Shown here one piece after another: positions 1 to 6,455 of a stretch of DNA of 6,455 nucleotides (the stretch's first letter is position 1; each line of letters opens with the position of its first letter). The notes under the pieces were generated by a model. It ran no database searches. It worked only from the letters and a program-made list of their open reading frames with translations, and had not been told where the DNA came from. Where the stretch lies: the NCBI GenBank assembly GCA_002422725.1, contig DITE01000069.1, positions 1-6,455 on the forward strand, read 5' to 3'. This stretch comes from Bacteroidales bacterium UBA6192. GTDB taxonomy: Bacteria; Bacteroidota; Bacteroidia; Bacteroidales; F082. The position numbers and the translations under genes were made by a program.

Positions 1-1551
1 TGGCCTGCAGGTAGTGTGGTTACTATTTATGACCGAAGTACAGCCCGTCCGATCGGACAGATACCGCAGGTGCTCAACACGTATCAGACTGTAGGATTTA
101 TCAATGAATATCAACTTTCGCTGGGTGAGTCAACTTTTGGTGGACGGAGCGAGTTGGTCGATACCACCGGTACCATGGATTATGCCTACCTGATGTTTCT
201 GGCGCTGCAACGAGCCAAAACAGCCAGAGAAGCGATAAAAGTGATTGCTCAACTTGTTGAAGAACACGGTTATGCCAGTTCCGGAGAATCTTTTTCCATC
301 GGCGACCCGAATGAGGTGTGGATCATGGAAATTATCGGAAAAGGAACCGACCTGCAAATGGACAGGAAGTCAAAAAAATATGCCAATACCCACAAAGGTG
401 CTGTTTGGGTAGCCCGGCGAATTCCTGATGGCTATATTTCGGCTCATGCTAACCATGCACGAATTACAACTTTTCCTCTGGCTGATGGCAAGATATCCAT
501 AACCAATAAGCAGTGGGACAAGTTGAATATTCCTGGTGTCGAAGTTATCTACGCCCATGATGTAATCAGTTTTGCGCGAAGCAGAAAATATTTCAATGGC
601 ACGGATGCTGACTTTAGCTTTAGTGATATTTATGCTCCGCTTGACTTTGGTGCGGCACGTTTTTGTGAGTTGCGTGTCTGGAGCTTGTTCAACCGTTTCT
701 GCAGCGGGATGGACCATTATTGGGACTATGCTACAGGTAATGACCTGAAATCGGGACGCATGCCATTGTATGTCAAACCCGACCGTAAAATAAGCCCGCA
801 AGATCTGATGGAGGCCAAAAGGGATTATTTACAGGGTACGGAACTGGATATGTCGCTCGATGTTGGAGCCGGGCCATTTGGATTACCCTACAGGTGGAGA
901 CCATTGACATGGAAACTCGATAGCCTGGAGTATTTTCATGAAAGGGCAACAGTTACCCAGCAGACAGGGTTTTCCTATATTGCACAGATGCGTAATTGGC
1001 TGCCCGGGCCAATCGGAGGGATAATCTGGTTTGGAGTAGATGATGCTGGAACATCTGTCTATGTGCCTTTTTATTGCGGTATTCATACAGTTCCAAAATC
1101 CTGGTCAGAAGGTTATGGCGACATCCTGACTTATGTCGACGATGCAGCATTCTGGGTTTTTAACCGGGTGGCTCATTTTTCCTACCTTTTCTACAACCGT
1201 GTGATGCCCGATGTTAAAAAGGTTCAACAGGAACTTGAAAATGAGTTTCGCAACGAGATCCCTGAAATGGATAATTCGGCCCTGAAACTTTGGGAAACAA
1301 ACCCTGTAGAAGCTCGGAATTTTCTAACAGTATATTCTGCGGAGGCAGGGGAGTTGACAATAAAAAAATGGCAGGAACTTGGTAATTTTCTGTTGGTTAA
1401 ATATTTGGATGGCAATGTGAAACAGGAAAAAGACGGGAAATTTCTGCGTAACAGCTGGGGATATCCACTTTCGCCGAAACATCCCGGATATCCGGAAGAA
1501 TTTAACAAAGCAATTATTCAGGAAACCGGGACACGTTTTGTTTATCCTTAG
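1..1551 (+). CDS. C69 family dipeptidase, 5'-truncated by the window edge
   Basis: A cysteine-type dipeptidase of MEROPS family C69 (PepD/dipeptidase A-like, Ntn-hydrolase fold). The family releases amino acids from dipeptides using an N-terminal cysteine exposed by propeptide removal. The frame is open from base 1 (WPAGS precedes a GTG at 16), and family sequence is already running there, so the gene starts upstream and GTG 16 is not the start. The window holds 516 codons. Roughly the first 50-80 residues are missing, including the signal peptide or propeptide and the catalytic Cys, so activity cannot be judged here. Recognisable family segments, numbered from base 1, are NEYQLSLGESTFGGR near residues 35-49, a GYASSGESFSIGDPNEVWIMEI stretch near 90-111, HANHARI near 147-153, and a late region with GPFGLPYRWRP, RNWLPGPIGGIIWFGVDD and AFWVFNRVAHF. 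The C terminus is intact and stops with TAG at 1549. It converges on the LruC genes and shows no functional link to them. Family assignment is firm; substrate and location are unknown. Confidence 0.9.
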   Translation, partial: WPAGSVVTIYDRSTARPIGQIPQVLNTYQTVGFINEYQLSLGESTFGGRSELVDTTGTMDYAYLMFLALQRAKTAREAIKVIAQLVEEHGYASSGESFSIGDPNEVWIMEIIGKGTDLQMDRKSKKYANTHKGAVWVARRIPDGYISAHANHARITTFPLADGKISITNKQWDKLNIPGVEVIYAHDVISFARSRKYFNGTDADFSFSDIYAPLDFGAARFCELRVWSLFNRFCSGMDHYWDYATGNDLKSGRMPLYVKPDRKISPQDLMEAKRDYLQGTELDMSLDVGAGPFGLPYRWRPLTWKLDSLEYFHERATVTQQTGFSYIAQMRNWLPGPIGGIIWFGVDDAGTSVYVPFYCGIHTVPKSWSEGYGDILTYVDDAAFWVFNRVAHFSYLFYNRVMPDVKKVQQELENEFRNEIPEMDNSALKLWETNPVEARNFLTVYSAEAGELTIKKWQELGNFLLVKYLDGNVKQEKDGKFLRNSWGYPLSPKHPGYPEEFNKAIIQETGTRFVYP

Positions 1552-1597
1552 TGGCTTTTGTCTTTATTCACTTGTTATCTCAAAGAGTGATTCAGAA

Positions 1598-1637
1598 TAA
1601 AAAAAGGCTGCTCCGATATGGTAGCAGCCTTTTGTAT
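1598..1637. terminator. Bidirectional rho-independent terminator between convergent genes
   Basis: A perfect 11-bp inverted repeat (1602-1612 with 1623-1633) encloses a 10-base loop. Two inner C-G pairs (1613-1614 with 1620-1621) can extend the stem across a bulged T at 1622. The GC-rich core GGCTGCT/AGCAGCC is followed by TTTT on the plus strand. On the minus strand the same stem is followed by a run of seven T. It lies 50 bases past the stop of the plus-strand dipeptidase and about 20 bases past the stop of the minus-strand LruC gene, so it can serve both. The longer T-run suggests better termination of the minus-strand transcript. Confidence 0.85.
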
Positions 1638-1654
1638 TATTAGGATAAACTCAG

Positions 1655-3091
1655 TTAGTTTCCGGTTGGAACCTGATAAATCATACTGTTGTTTCTGTAT
1701 CCGGTCAGGTTTTTGTACCAATCCGGGAATAGGACACCTCCGCTCACTGCCCATTCAGCAAATTTCAGATGTGCAAGGGTGACGAGTTGTTTTTCAATGG
1801 GATAACTAAAGGTTTCGTAGATATGAATGGCCCAGGGGAGGTTATTATCAGTTTTGTAATATACCCCTTGTGCAGGATTGCTGTAATCTTCCATTGTTCC
1901 AAACAATGTCTGGTTTACAAGATCCGTTGGTAGATAATCGGGCAAATGTACTTCAACCCCACGATCCTGATTTACAATAATAAATGGATTGAATCCGCTA
2001 ATATTCAAATCCTGATAGGTGTATGTTTCAGCAGGGAAACCGATAGTAAGCCTTAGAGTATCAGGTGTAATGTATGGCATATCTTGTTCTGTGTTCACCC
2101 CAATTCCTATGCCTGGCCATTGCATCTGGTTGTAGGCATTATCGTAAACAATGATCACCGGTTTTGTTTGACCTGACTCAGTTCCGTTAGATAGCAAGGT
2201 TATGTAATTCTCGGTGAGCGAATAGCCACTTACAGTAAGGTCTTCAGGATCAATAGGGCTTTCAAGCTGAAATCCGAAACCGTTTTCGTAAGATGCACCA
2301 AATGCCTTAATTATGAAAGTTCCAAACATTTCAACTACATAATTCTGGCCATTCGTTACGATCTTGAATTCATAATCCAGCACGAGGTCATTAAAATCGT
2401 AATCACCTTTACCAGGCCATAGATCTTCGTAAGCAAGTGTTCCATATCCGTTGGCGGGAAAATAATTGTCAGTGCAGCGGTCCGGATCGGTCGGATAATC
2501 ATCTTCGTCATCATTGCATCCGTCGTCATCTGAATCATTGTTGCCACCATCACATGTTGTGCCAGCACAATTCATTACATACTCAAAATCCTCAACTGTA
2601 AATGTAGCAAACTGGCCATCATTACCAGCTTTAGCGGATACCATTTGTTGTTGAAGAGTGCCTGTTAGGGTATAGGTAATTGTAAATACACCTGCATTGC
2701 CGTCGCCAATATTTGAAATATTATCAACCTTGAACCCTTGGAAAGGGTCACTGCCTAAATTGGGGCCTAAGGCAATATTTCCGTAAGTCATATTACCTGA
2801 AATAACCTCAACACTCACATTGCTGTAAGTGTCAGGAGTGGCTTGCACTGAATAATGTGACAATTCCTGGCAATTTGAGCCACTGCATCCGTTGTGCTCA
2901 ACTCTAAGCACAATAGTATGTGATCCATTCAGGTTACAGGTAACAGATTCGATTGTAGTGGTAAATCCACCTCCGTTTGTTTTGGTAATTTCACAAACCA
3001 CAACCATGGCCTGTGACATAATTGGTACCAGAGCCATTATGAAAAAGGCTGCCAGCATTACAATCTTAATTTTTGAAGATGTAGTTTTCAT
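1655..3091 (-). CDS. Secreted LruC-domain protein with cysteine-containing N-terminal domain (478 aa)
   Basis: A secreted surface-type protein ending in an LruC/DUF4842-type domain, whose molecular role is unknown. The start at 3091 is chosen because it gives a clean Sec signal peptide (basic MKTTSSKIK, hydrophobic core, likely cut after SQA, residue 28). An in-frame ATG at 3151 would overlap the upstream lipoprotein gene by 47 bases and bury the signal. Residues about 30-175 form a beta-rich domain with cysteines at 33, 52, 69, 74 and 175 and an ELSHYSVQA...GFKVDN pattern. This recalls secreted 'LSH...GxK' modules of Bacteroidetes, though that likeness is from memory. Residues 186-206 are an Asp-rich thrombospondin-3-type linker (DSDDDG, then DDEDDYPTDPDR), expected to bind calcium. 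Residues 209-478 are the LruC domain with EDLWPGKGDYDFND (222-235), PGIGIGVNT, HLPDY and LPWAIHIYE. There is no lipobox and no evident T9SS sorting domain after LruC. It starts 13 bases after the lipoprotein stop, so the two are probably co-transcribed. Domain call firm; function open. Confidence 0.88.
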   Translation of the reverse strand: MKTTSSKIKIVMLAAFFIMALVPIMSQAMVVVCEITKTNGGGFTTTIESVTCNLNGSHTIVLRVEHNGCSGSNCQELSHYSVQATPDTYSNVSVEVISGNMTYGNIALGPNLGSDPFQGFKVDNISNIGDGNAGVFTITYTLTGTLQQQMVSAKAGNDGQFATFTVEDFEYVMNCAGTTCDGGNNDSDDDGCNDDEDDYPTDPDRCTDNYFPANGYGTLAYEDLWPGKGDYDFNDLVLDYEFKIVTNGQNYVVEMFGTFIIKAFGASYENGFGFQLESPIDPEDLTVSGYSLTENYITLLSNGTESGQTKPVIIVYDNAYNQMQWPGIGIGVNTEQDMPYITPDTLRLTIGFPAETYTYQDLNISGFNPFIIVNQDRGVEVHLPDYLPTDLVNQTLFGTMEDYSNPAQGVYYKTDNNLPWAIHIYETFSYPIEKQLVTLAHLKFAEWAVSGGVLFPDWYKNLTGYRNNSMIYQVPTGN

Positions 3092-3104
3092 AACAGTTCG
3101 GGTT

Positions 3105-3470
3105 TTAATTAAATACATATTCGATTTCATTTGATGCCAGTTCAAGCTCAATGATCTGGCCCATATATTTCAGTCTGATAGACTTTTCATAAGTAGGTAC
3201 AGTGAGCTTTATGCTGTAAGGTTCGTTTTTTGTCAGAAAAGCTTTCTGATAAACGGTTCCTTGGGGAGAAGTTACTTCAACAATGCTGTTGGCATAACCA
3301 GTGAGTGTCAATTGAAAATCCTTAATGGTTTTCCAGTTAAAATCTGAAGGAATTTCAAGTTCGTCCATCGTTTTGGGCGTTGTTGGGATAAGGTCGTCAT
3401 TCAGGTTCTTCCGGCATGAAGTGAAAATGATTCCTGTCCCGATTAATAATAAGAAGATTAGTCTTTTCAT
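3105..3470 (-). CDS. Small lipoprotein resembling the N-terminal segment of LruC-family lipoproteins (121 aa)
   Basis: A small predicted lipoprotein. The start at 3470 is preferred over the in-frame ATG at 3518 because it puts a lysine-arginine and a hydrophobic stretch directly before the lipobox FTSC. Signal peptidase II would cut before Cys19, leaving about 103 mature residues on a membrane, probably the outer one. After a short polar linker comes TMDELEIPSDFNWKTIKDFQLTL (residues 34-56), then alternating beta-type segments ending in VPTYEKSIRLKYMGQIIELEL (91-111) and a terminal YVFN. From memory, a similar 'MDDLxIPxxFxWKT' segment sits at the N terminus of larger LruC-domain lipoproteins in Bacteroidetes. 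Here it stands alone, directly upstream of a LruC protein that lacks a lipid anchor. The C terminus looks natural, with no frame by which the two genes could be joined without shifting. A membrane anchor or partner for the downstream protein is inference. Gene call strong; family call moderate. Confidence 0.85.
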   Translation of the reverse strand: MKRLIFLLLIGTGIIFTSCRKNLNDDLIPTTPKTMDELEIPSDFNWKTIKDFQLTLTGYANSIVEVTSPQGTVYQKAFLTKNEPYSIKLTVPTYEKSIRLKYMGQIIELELASNEIEYVFN

Positions 3471-3515
3471 GTTTTTAAAATATTTGGATTGATTAAATCT
3501 TATCCAATAGTGTGC

Positions 3516-3545
3516 CAAAATATGTATATATCAGTTAAACAGAAA
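3516..3545 (-). promoter_or_regulatory. Possible Bacteroidetes-type promoter for the lipoprotein-LruC unit
   Basis: Reading the minus strand, TATTTTG (3522 to 3516) is one base short of the Bacteroidetes -7 consensus TAnnTTTG. TTTC (3545 to 3542) lies 19 bases upstream, where TTTG is expected. Initiation would fall near 3509, giving a leader of about 40 bases before the lipoprotein ATG at 3470. Both boxes deviate from consensus and the region is A/T-rich, so this is only a candidate. Confidence 0.25.
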
Positions 3546-3701
3546 GTTAAATCAATATTTGTTAAAACAATCTTATTCGTAAAATTCCAAAATTGAATCA
3601 TTTCTCCAAACGCGGGATATTTTCTATTCCTTACCAACACCATAAAGATAGTGCATATATAGTGTTATTGAAACAATGCGAAATTAAATTTATTGACATT
3701 C

Positions 3702-3720
3702 AACTGTTTATTTAACAGTT
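3702..3720. repeat. Perfect 7-bp inverted repeat with 5-base spacer
   Basis: AACTGTT (3702-3708) and AACAGTT (3714-3720) are exact inverted repeats around TATTT. The repeat sits in the intergenic region, past the terminator of the 852-residue gene and about 230 bases upstream of the lipoprotein start. It could be a regulator site or a weak hairpin. The low GC content and absence of a flanking T-run argue against a terminator. It may also be chance. Confidence 0.35.
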
Positions 3721-3778
3721 CGATGGTTTATAATACACAGAAGAACTTATCTGATGAGTTAGATTGTTGCTTTTTTGC

Positions 3779-3814
3779 AAAAAAAAAACCGCCTTGTGTT
3801 GAACACAAGACGGC
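3779..3814 (-). terminator. Strong rho-independent terminator of the 852-residue LruC gene
   Basis: The arms 3789-3800 and 3802-3813 are complementary over 12 positions. The only non-Watson-Crick position (3792 with 3810) is a G-U wobble in the minus-strand RNA but a C-A mismatch in the plus-strand RNA, so the stem is continuous only for minus-strand transcripts. After loop relaxation the helix has about 10-11 pairs, with a CCG/CGG base. It is followed on the minus strand by ten T (3788 to 3779). It begins about 25 bases after the stop codon at 3839. It should largely separate this gene from the lipoprotein-LruC pair downstream. Confidence 0.9.
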
Positions 3815-3838
3815 TTAGTGGAAGTAGTTTTAGTTGGT

Positions 3839-6397
3839 TTAGTTAGTTGGCCTTGTGTAAATGAGATTCGTATTTCTGTATCCGACAAGGTTACGGTACC
3901 AATCCGGGAAAAGCACACCTGAACTGGTAGCCCATTCAGCAAATTTGAGATGTGCCCAAAGAATCTGTTGCTTTTCAACTGGATAGTCAAATTGCTCATA
4001 GATGTGTAATGCCCAGGGCAGGTTGGTTGCAGTTTTGTAATAACGTAAGTTAGCCGGGTCTGAACTGTCTTCGAGTGTTCCAAGAAGATCAATATCAGCA
4101 AGATCAGTTGGTTCATAATCTGGCAAATGAACTTCAACCGACCTGTTCTTGTTGACAAAAATAAAAGGATTGAAATTTGCAATATTCAGATCATTGTAAG
4201 CATAGGTATCTGGTGTGATGTTGATCTCAATCACTACAGTATCGGGCGTTACATAAGGTGCTGACGGGTCAGTGTTTACACCAATGCCAATGCCGGGATG
4301 AGCCATCTGGTTAAATGCGTTATCGTAAACGATAATGGTTGGTTTAGTCTGACCTGCTTCAAGGCCTTTGGGACCGAGAACAATAAATCCTTCGGTAAGG
4401 CTCGATCCGGTAACTTCAAAATCAGCTGAGGGTATGCTGGTATTAAACTGAAAACCAAAGCCATTCTCGAATGAAGCACCAAATGCTTTAATGATAAATG
4501 TAGCTTTAATGTATTCCACATGGTTGAGATGATTCGAAGTTATTTCAAACTGATAATCAATCACCAGATCATTAAAATCATAGTCACCTGTTGCTGGCCA
4601 CAAATCTTCATAGCCCAGTGTTCCAAAGCCTCCGGCAGGGAAATAATTGACAACAGGGGGGAATACGCCGGCAAAAGGCATCGTGATCACAGCCGGCACC
4701 AGTGGTTCATAACCTCCATTATCAATGGTTGCATATGGAATAAGCACATCCACGTTTCCGTCAACAGGATCAACCAGGATAACAACATCGGGTTGTCCGC
4801 TTAAATTTGCAGCAACTGTTACACCAGCAGGAGGGAAGGTGCCCGAGGTGTAATTGATACCATCAATGGTGATCGAATTGGCTCCGGTCGGAAAAGATGT
4901 AAATCTGATTTGGGTTACATCACCTGCATCAGCATCACCGCCACCAAAAGCAGTTTGTGGTACAACAACTGAATTATTTCCTCCCGGATTTGGCTGAACA
5001 GGCAGTGATACGCTGTTTGCAACCGGCCTTTGCTGAATTCCAAAAAGGATTTCAGTAATATTTTCTCCTGCTATATTAATCAAGGCTTGTCCTTCGCTGT
5101 TTGCCGGGGTAGCTCCACTACCAGCCTTTTCACCGGTAAATACCCAATTGGAGGGAAGTGCACGTGCCGGAGCAGGGTTTCCAACAACCCCCTGATTCGT
5201 GCTCAAATCAACTTTAATAGATCCAAGCGGCACACCGGATATCTCAAAACTCCCGTCAGGGTTCACAGCCTGAGATAAAACAACATTGTTTAAAGAATTC
5301 AGGACATTAATATACAATTGATCGCCGGAAGGAGTAGATAGTCCCACTCCATCGACCAAAGAATTCGTTAAGGCATCAATGTCGTTATAAACATTACCAC
5401 TTATCACGATAATTTTGACCAATCCGGTGAGGGCAATCATATCAATACCACCCTCAGTAGAACCGCTTGTGGCGAGAGGAAAATAGGTACTGTTGTTATA
5501 ATTCACAAAATCAGTGGAAGTTCCGGAAATTGGAAAATCACTTGCCGCAACTGAATAGCCATATATAGTTTGACCGTCAGCAACACCAAAGTCACTGAAT
5601 TTGAAGAATATTCCTCCAATGCCCTGTCCCGAAAGTGAAGTGCTGGCCCTAAGATCGCCAACTCCGTTATCCCTTCTCAAAACGACCGAACTTTGGTTTG
5701 GCACTATATTGATACTGCCGTAAGCCGCAGAAGAAACACGTATTAGATTTGAATATGAAAGAGGGTTACCACTTCCATCAATGCTCGTAATTACACCAAC
5801 AACAAAAGCGTCATGCTGGTTGATGGCTCCACGTTCCATCAAAGCAAAACCCATGTCAGATGCTGATATAAGATTAACCCCCGCACTAACAACAACATCG
5901 AGTCTTTCAATATTATTTACATTTCCATTTCCATCAATAGCATTGGCAAAAAGGTTATCTGAACCCCGGAGTAAATTTCCATTTCCGTTAAAAGCGGTGT
6001 TCATTTCATTGAGATAGGAAGCTTTGAGATTGATATTGCTTCCGCTAAGAGTCCCAAAATAGAACAAGAGGTCTCTGACTCCTGTAACATTTATATTATT
6101 AACCCTTCTGAAATAAACATCAAGGGGAATTCCCTCGTAACGGTAACCAATACCACCGGCCTGAATTGATTTCAATTCCAACTGGTTGTCGGTAAAACCC
6201 GACGCTGAACCAAAAGCATAATCATAGGAGTTACCGGCTAAAGGAGAAGATGGCGCACCATTCAAAGTGTAAGTTGTGCTGCTTAAAACCGAACTGGTTT
6301 CTGAGGCAATAGCGGTAATGGCCGATTGGGCATGTGATAAATAAGGGCTAATAACTATAAGGAGTCCTGAAAGACTGTTTATGATAAACTTATTCAT
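3839..6397 (-). CDS. Large multidomain secreted protein with C-terminal LruC domain (852 aa)
   Basis: A complete, secreted, modular surface-type protein of unknown specific role. The ATG at 6397 directly precedes a Sec signal peptide, likely cut after SHA (residue 23). Residues about 24-328 form a large beta-rich region rich in Asn, Gly and Ser, with NGNGN and DGNGNVNN loops (137-162) and a GIGGIFFKFSDFGVADGQTIYGYS segment (259-282); I know no named family for it. Residues about 331-455 (ISGNVYNDIDALTN..., DGSFEISGVPLGSIKVDLS, ITEILFGI) look like an SdrD-B/CNA-B-like stalk module. Residues about 457-575 (RPVANSVSLPV..., DPVDGNVDVLIPYATIDNGG) look like an Ig- or cadherin-like module. Residues 584-852 are the LruC domain, with EDLWPATGDYDFND (597-610), PGIGIGVNT, HLPDY and LPWALHIYE, and lie right after the modules with no TSP3-type Asp-rich linker. 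I found no cysteine anywhere in the protein. No lipobox or sorting domain is evident. It has its own terminator. LruC call firm; other module names are by resemblance. Confidence 0.88.
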   Translation of the reverse strand: MNKFIINSLSGLLIVISPYLSHAQSAITAIASETSSVLSSTTYTLNGAPSSPLAGNSYDYAFGSASGFTDNQLELKSIQAGGIGYRYEGIPLDVYFRRVNNINVTGVRDLLFYFGTLSGSNINLKASYLNEMNTAFNGNGNLLRGSDNLFANAIDGNGNVNNIERLDVVVSAGVNLISASDMGFALMERGAINQHDAFVVGVITSIDGSGNPLSYSNLIRVSSAAYGSINIVPNQSSVVLRRDNGVGDLRASTSLSGQGIGGIFFKFSDFGVADGQTIYGYSVAASDFPISGTSTDFVNYNNSTYFPLATSGSTEGGIDMIALTGLVKIIVISGNVYNDIDALTNSLVDGVGLSTPSGDQLYINVLNSLNNVVLSQAVNPDGSFEISGVPLGSIKVDLSTNQGVVGNPAPARALPSNWVFTGEKAGSGATPANSEGQALINIAGENITEILFGIQQRPVANSVSLPVQPNPGGNNSVVVPQTAFGGGDADAGDVTQIRFTSFPTGANSITIDGINYTSGTFPPAGVTVAANLSGQPDVVILVDPVDGNVDVLIPYATIDNGGYEPLVPAVITMPFAGVFPPVVNYFPAGGFGTLGYEDLWPATGDYDFNDLVIDYQFEITSNHLNHVEYIKATFIIKAFGASFENGFGFQFNTSIPSADFEVTGSSLTEGFIVLGPKGLEAGQTKPTIIVYDNAFNQMAHPGIGIGVNTDPSAPYVTPDTVVIEINITPDTYAYNDLNIANFNPFIFVNKNRSVEVHLPDYEPTDLADIDLLGTLEDSSDPANLRYYKTATNLPWALHIYEQFDYPVEKQQILWAHLKFAEWATSSGVLFPDWYRNLVGYRNTNLIYTRPTN

Positions 6398-6455
6398 GCG
6401 AAATTCTGGATTAGAAAGTAAATTTGTAATTGAGTTGGGTCTTGTCTACATCGAT
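6398..6455 (-). promoter_or_regulatory. Upstream leader of the 852-residue LruC gene, no clear promoter seen
   Basis: The 58 bases before the ATG at 6397 contain no other gene. Read on the minus strand they have no TAnnTTTG-like box with a suitable TTTG partner. No purine-rich Shine-Dalgarno sequence precedes the start (the last bases are CCAGAATTTCGC), which is usual for Bacteroidetes. The promoter probably lies beyond the window, or the gene follows another one. Confidence 0.3.

Larger units (their letters stand above)
3471..3838. other. A/T-rich intergenic region between two minus-strand transcription units
   Basis: This 368-base stretch has no convincing gene on either strand; open frames crossing it lack any recognisable protein character. 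It separates the lipoprotein-LruC pair from the 852-residue LruC gene upstream in transcription. It contains the upstream gene's terminator (3779-3814), a 7-bp inverted repeat (3702-3720), and a weak candidate promoter (3516-3545) for the lipoprotein gene. GTTAAA occurs three times (3534, 3546, 3561), which in such A/T-rich DNA may be chance. No RNA structure or riboswitch could be recognised in 3546-3701. Confidence 0.7.

Noticed and set aside
16..18. GTG as start codon of the dipeptidase
   Set aside because: The frame is open to base 1 and family C69 sequence is already under way; a start here would also leave out the catalytic N terminus. The gene is cut by the window edge.
2892..3134. Plus-strand open frame opposite the LruC signal-peptide region
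   Set aside because: It lies antisense to a well-supported gene, has no family features, and its hydrophobic ends mirror the opposite-strand coding sequence.
3092..3151. Upstream ATG at 3151 for the 478-residue LruC protein
   Set aside because: It overlaps the lipoprotein gene and puts 20 residues ahead of a good signal peptide; the ATG at 3091 fits better.
3471..3518. Upstream ATG at 3518 for the lipoprotein
   Set aside because: It adds 16 polar and aromatic residues before the lipoprotein signal; MKRLIFLLL...FTSC from 3470 is a standard start.
3534..3566. Three copies of GTTAAA as possible operator repeats
   Set aside because: The spacings (12 and 15) are uneven and the region is very A/T-rich, so chance is a sufficient explanation.
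3712..4182. Minus-strand 156-codon open frame overlapping the end of the 852-residue gene
   Set aside because: It runs through the terminator and an alternative frame of the conserved LruC domain; the composition is that of a shadow frame.
4520..6017. Three plus-strand open frames of 78-94 codons
   Set aside because: All lie antisense within the 852-residue gene and show no recognisable protein features.
1..6455. CRISPR, mobile element, defence system or biosynthetic cluster
   Set aside because: No regularly spaced repeats, transposase, integrase, nuclease or biosynthetic enzymes are visible; the gene set is one peptidase and three surface-type proteins.

Overview
The window looks like chromosomal DNA from a member of the Bacteroidetes (Bacteroidota). 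The two large secreted proteins carry the LruC/DUF4842-type C-terminal domain common in that phylum. The ribosome-binding regions are A/T-rich with no clear Shine-Dalgarno sequence, and the lipoprotein has a short Bacteroidetes-like signal. I cannot place it to genus. No tRNA, rRNA, CRISPR array, insertion sequence or phage gene is visible.

Layout. (1) Positions 1-1551, plus strand: the 3' part of a family C69 dipeptidase gene that enters from outside the window. (2) 1598-1637: a stem-loop with T-runs on both sides, between this gene and the convergent gene that follows, probably a bidirectional terminator. (3) 1655-3470, minus strand: a two-gene unit. A 121-residue lipoprotein (3105-3470) comes first, followed 13 bases later by a 478-residue secreted LruC-domain protein (1655-3091). 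(4) 3471-3838: an A/T-rich non-coding stretch with a possible weak promoter for the two-gene unit, a small inverted repeat, and the strong terminator of the next gene. (5) 3839-6397, minus strand: a complete 852-residue multidomain secreted protein with a second LruC domain. (6) 6398-6455: its short upstream region.

The minus-strand genes appear to form a cell-surface locus. The two large proteins share a C-terminal module of about 269 residues, about 65% identical by my hand alignment, on entirely different N-terminal parts. One has a cysteine-containing domain and an Asp-rich calcium-binding-type linker. The other has a long cysteine-free stack of beta-rich modules. The small lipoprotein resembles the membrane-anchored N-terminal segment that I recall being fused to LruC domains in other Bacteroidetes proteins, so this locus may hold a split version of that architecture. 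The role of these proteins is not known; surface display, adhesion or matrix function is inference. The C69 dipeptidase looks like an unrelated neighbour.
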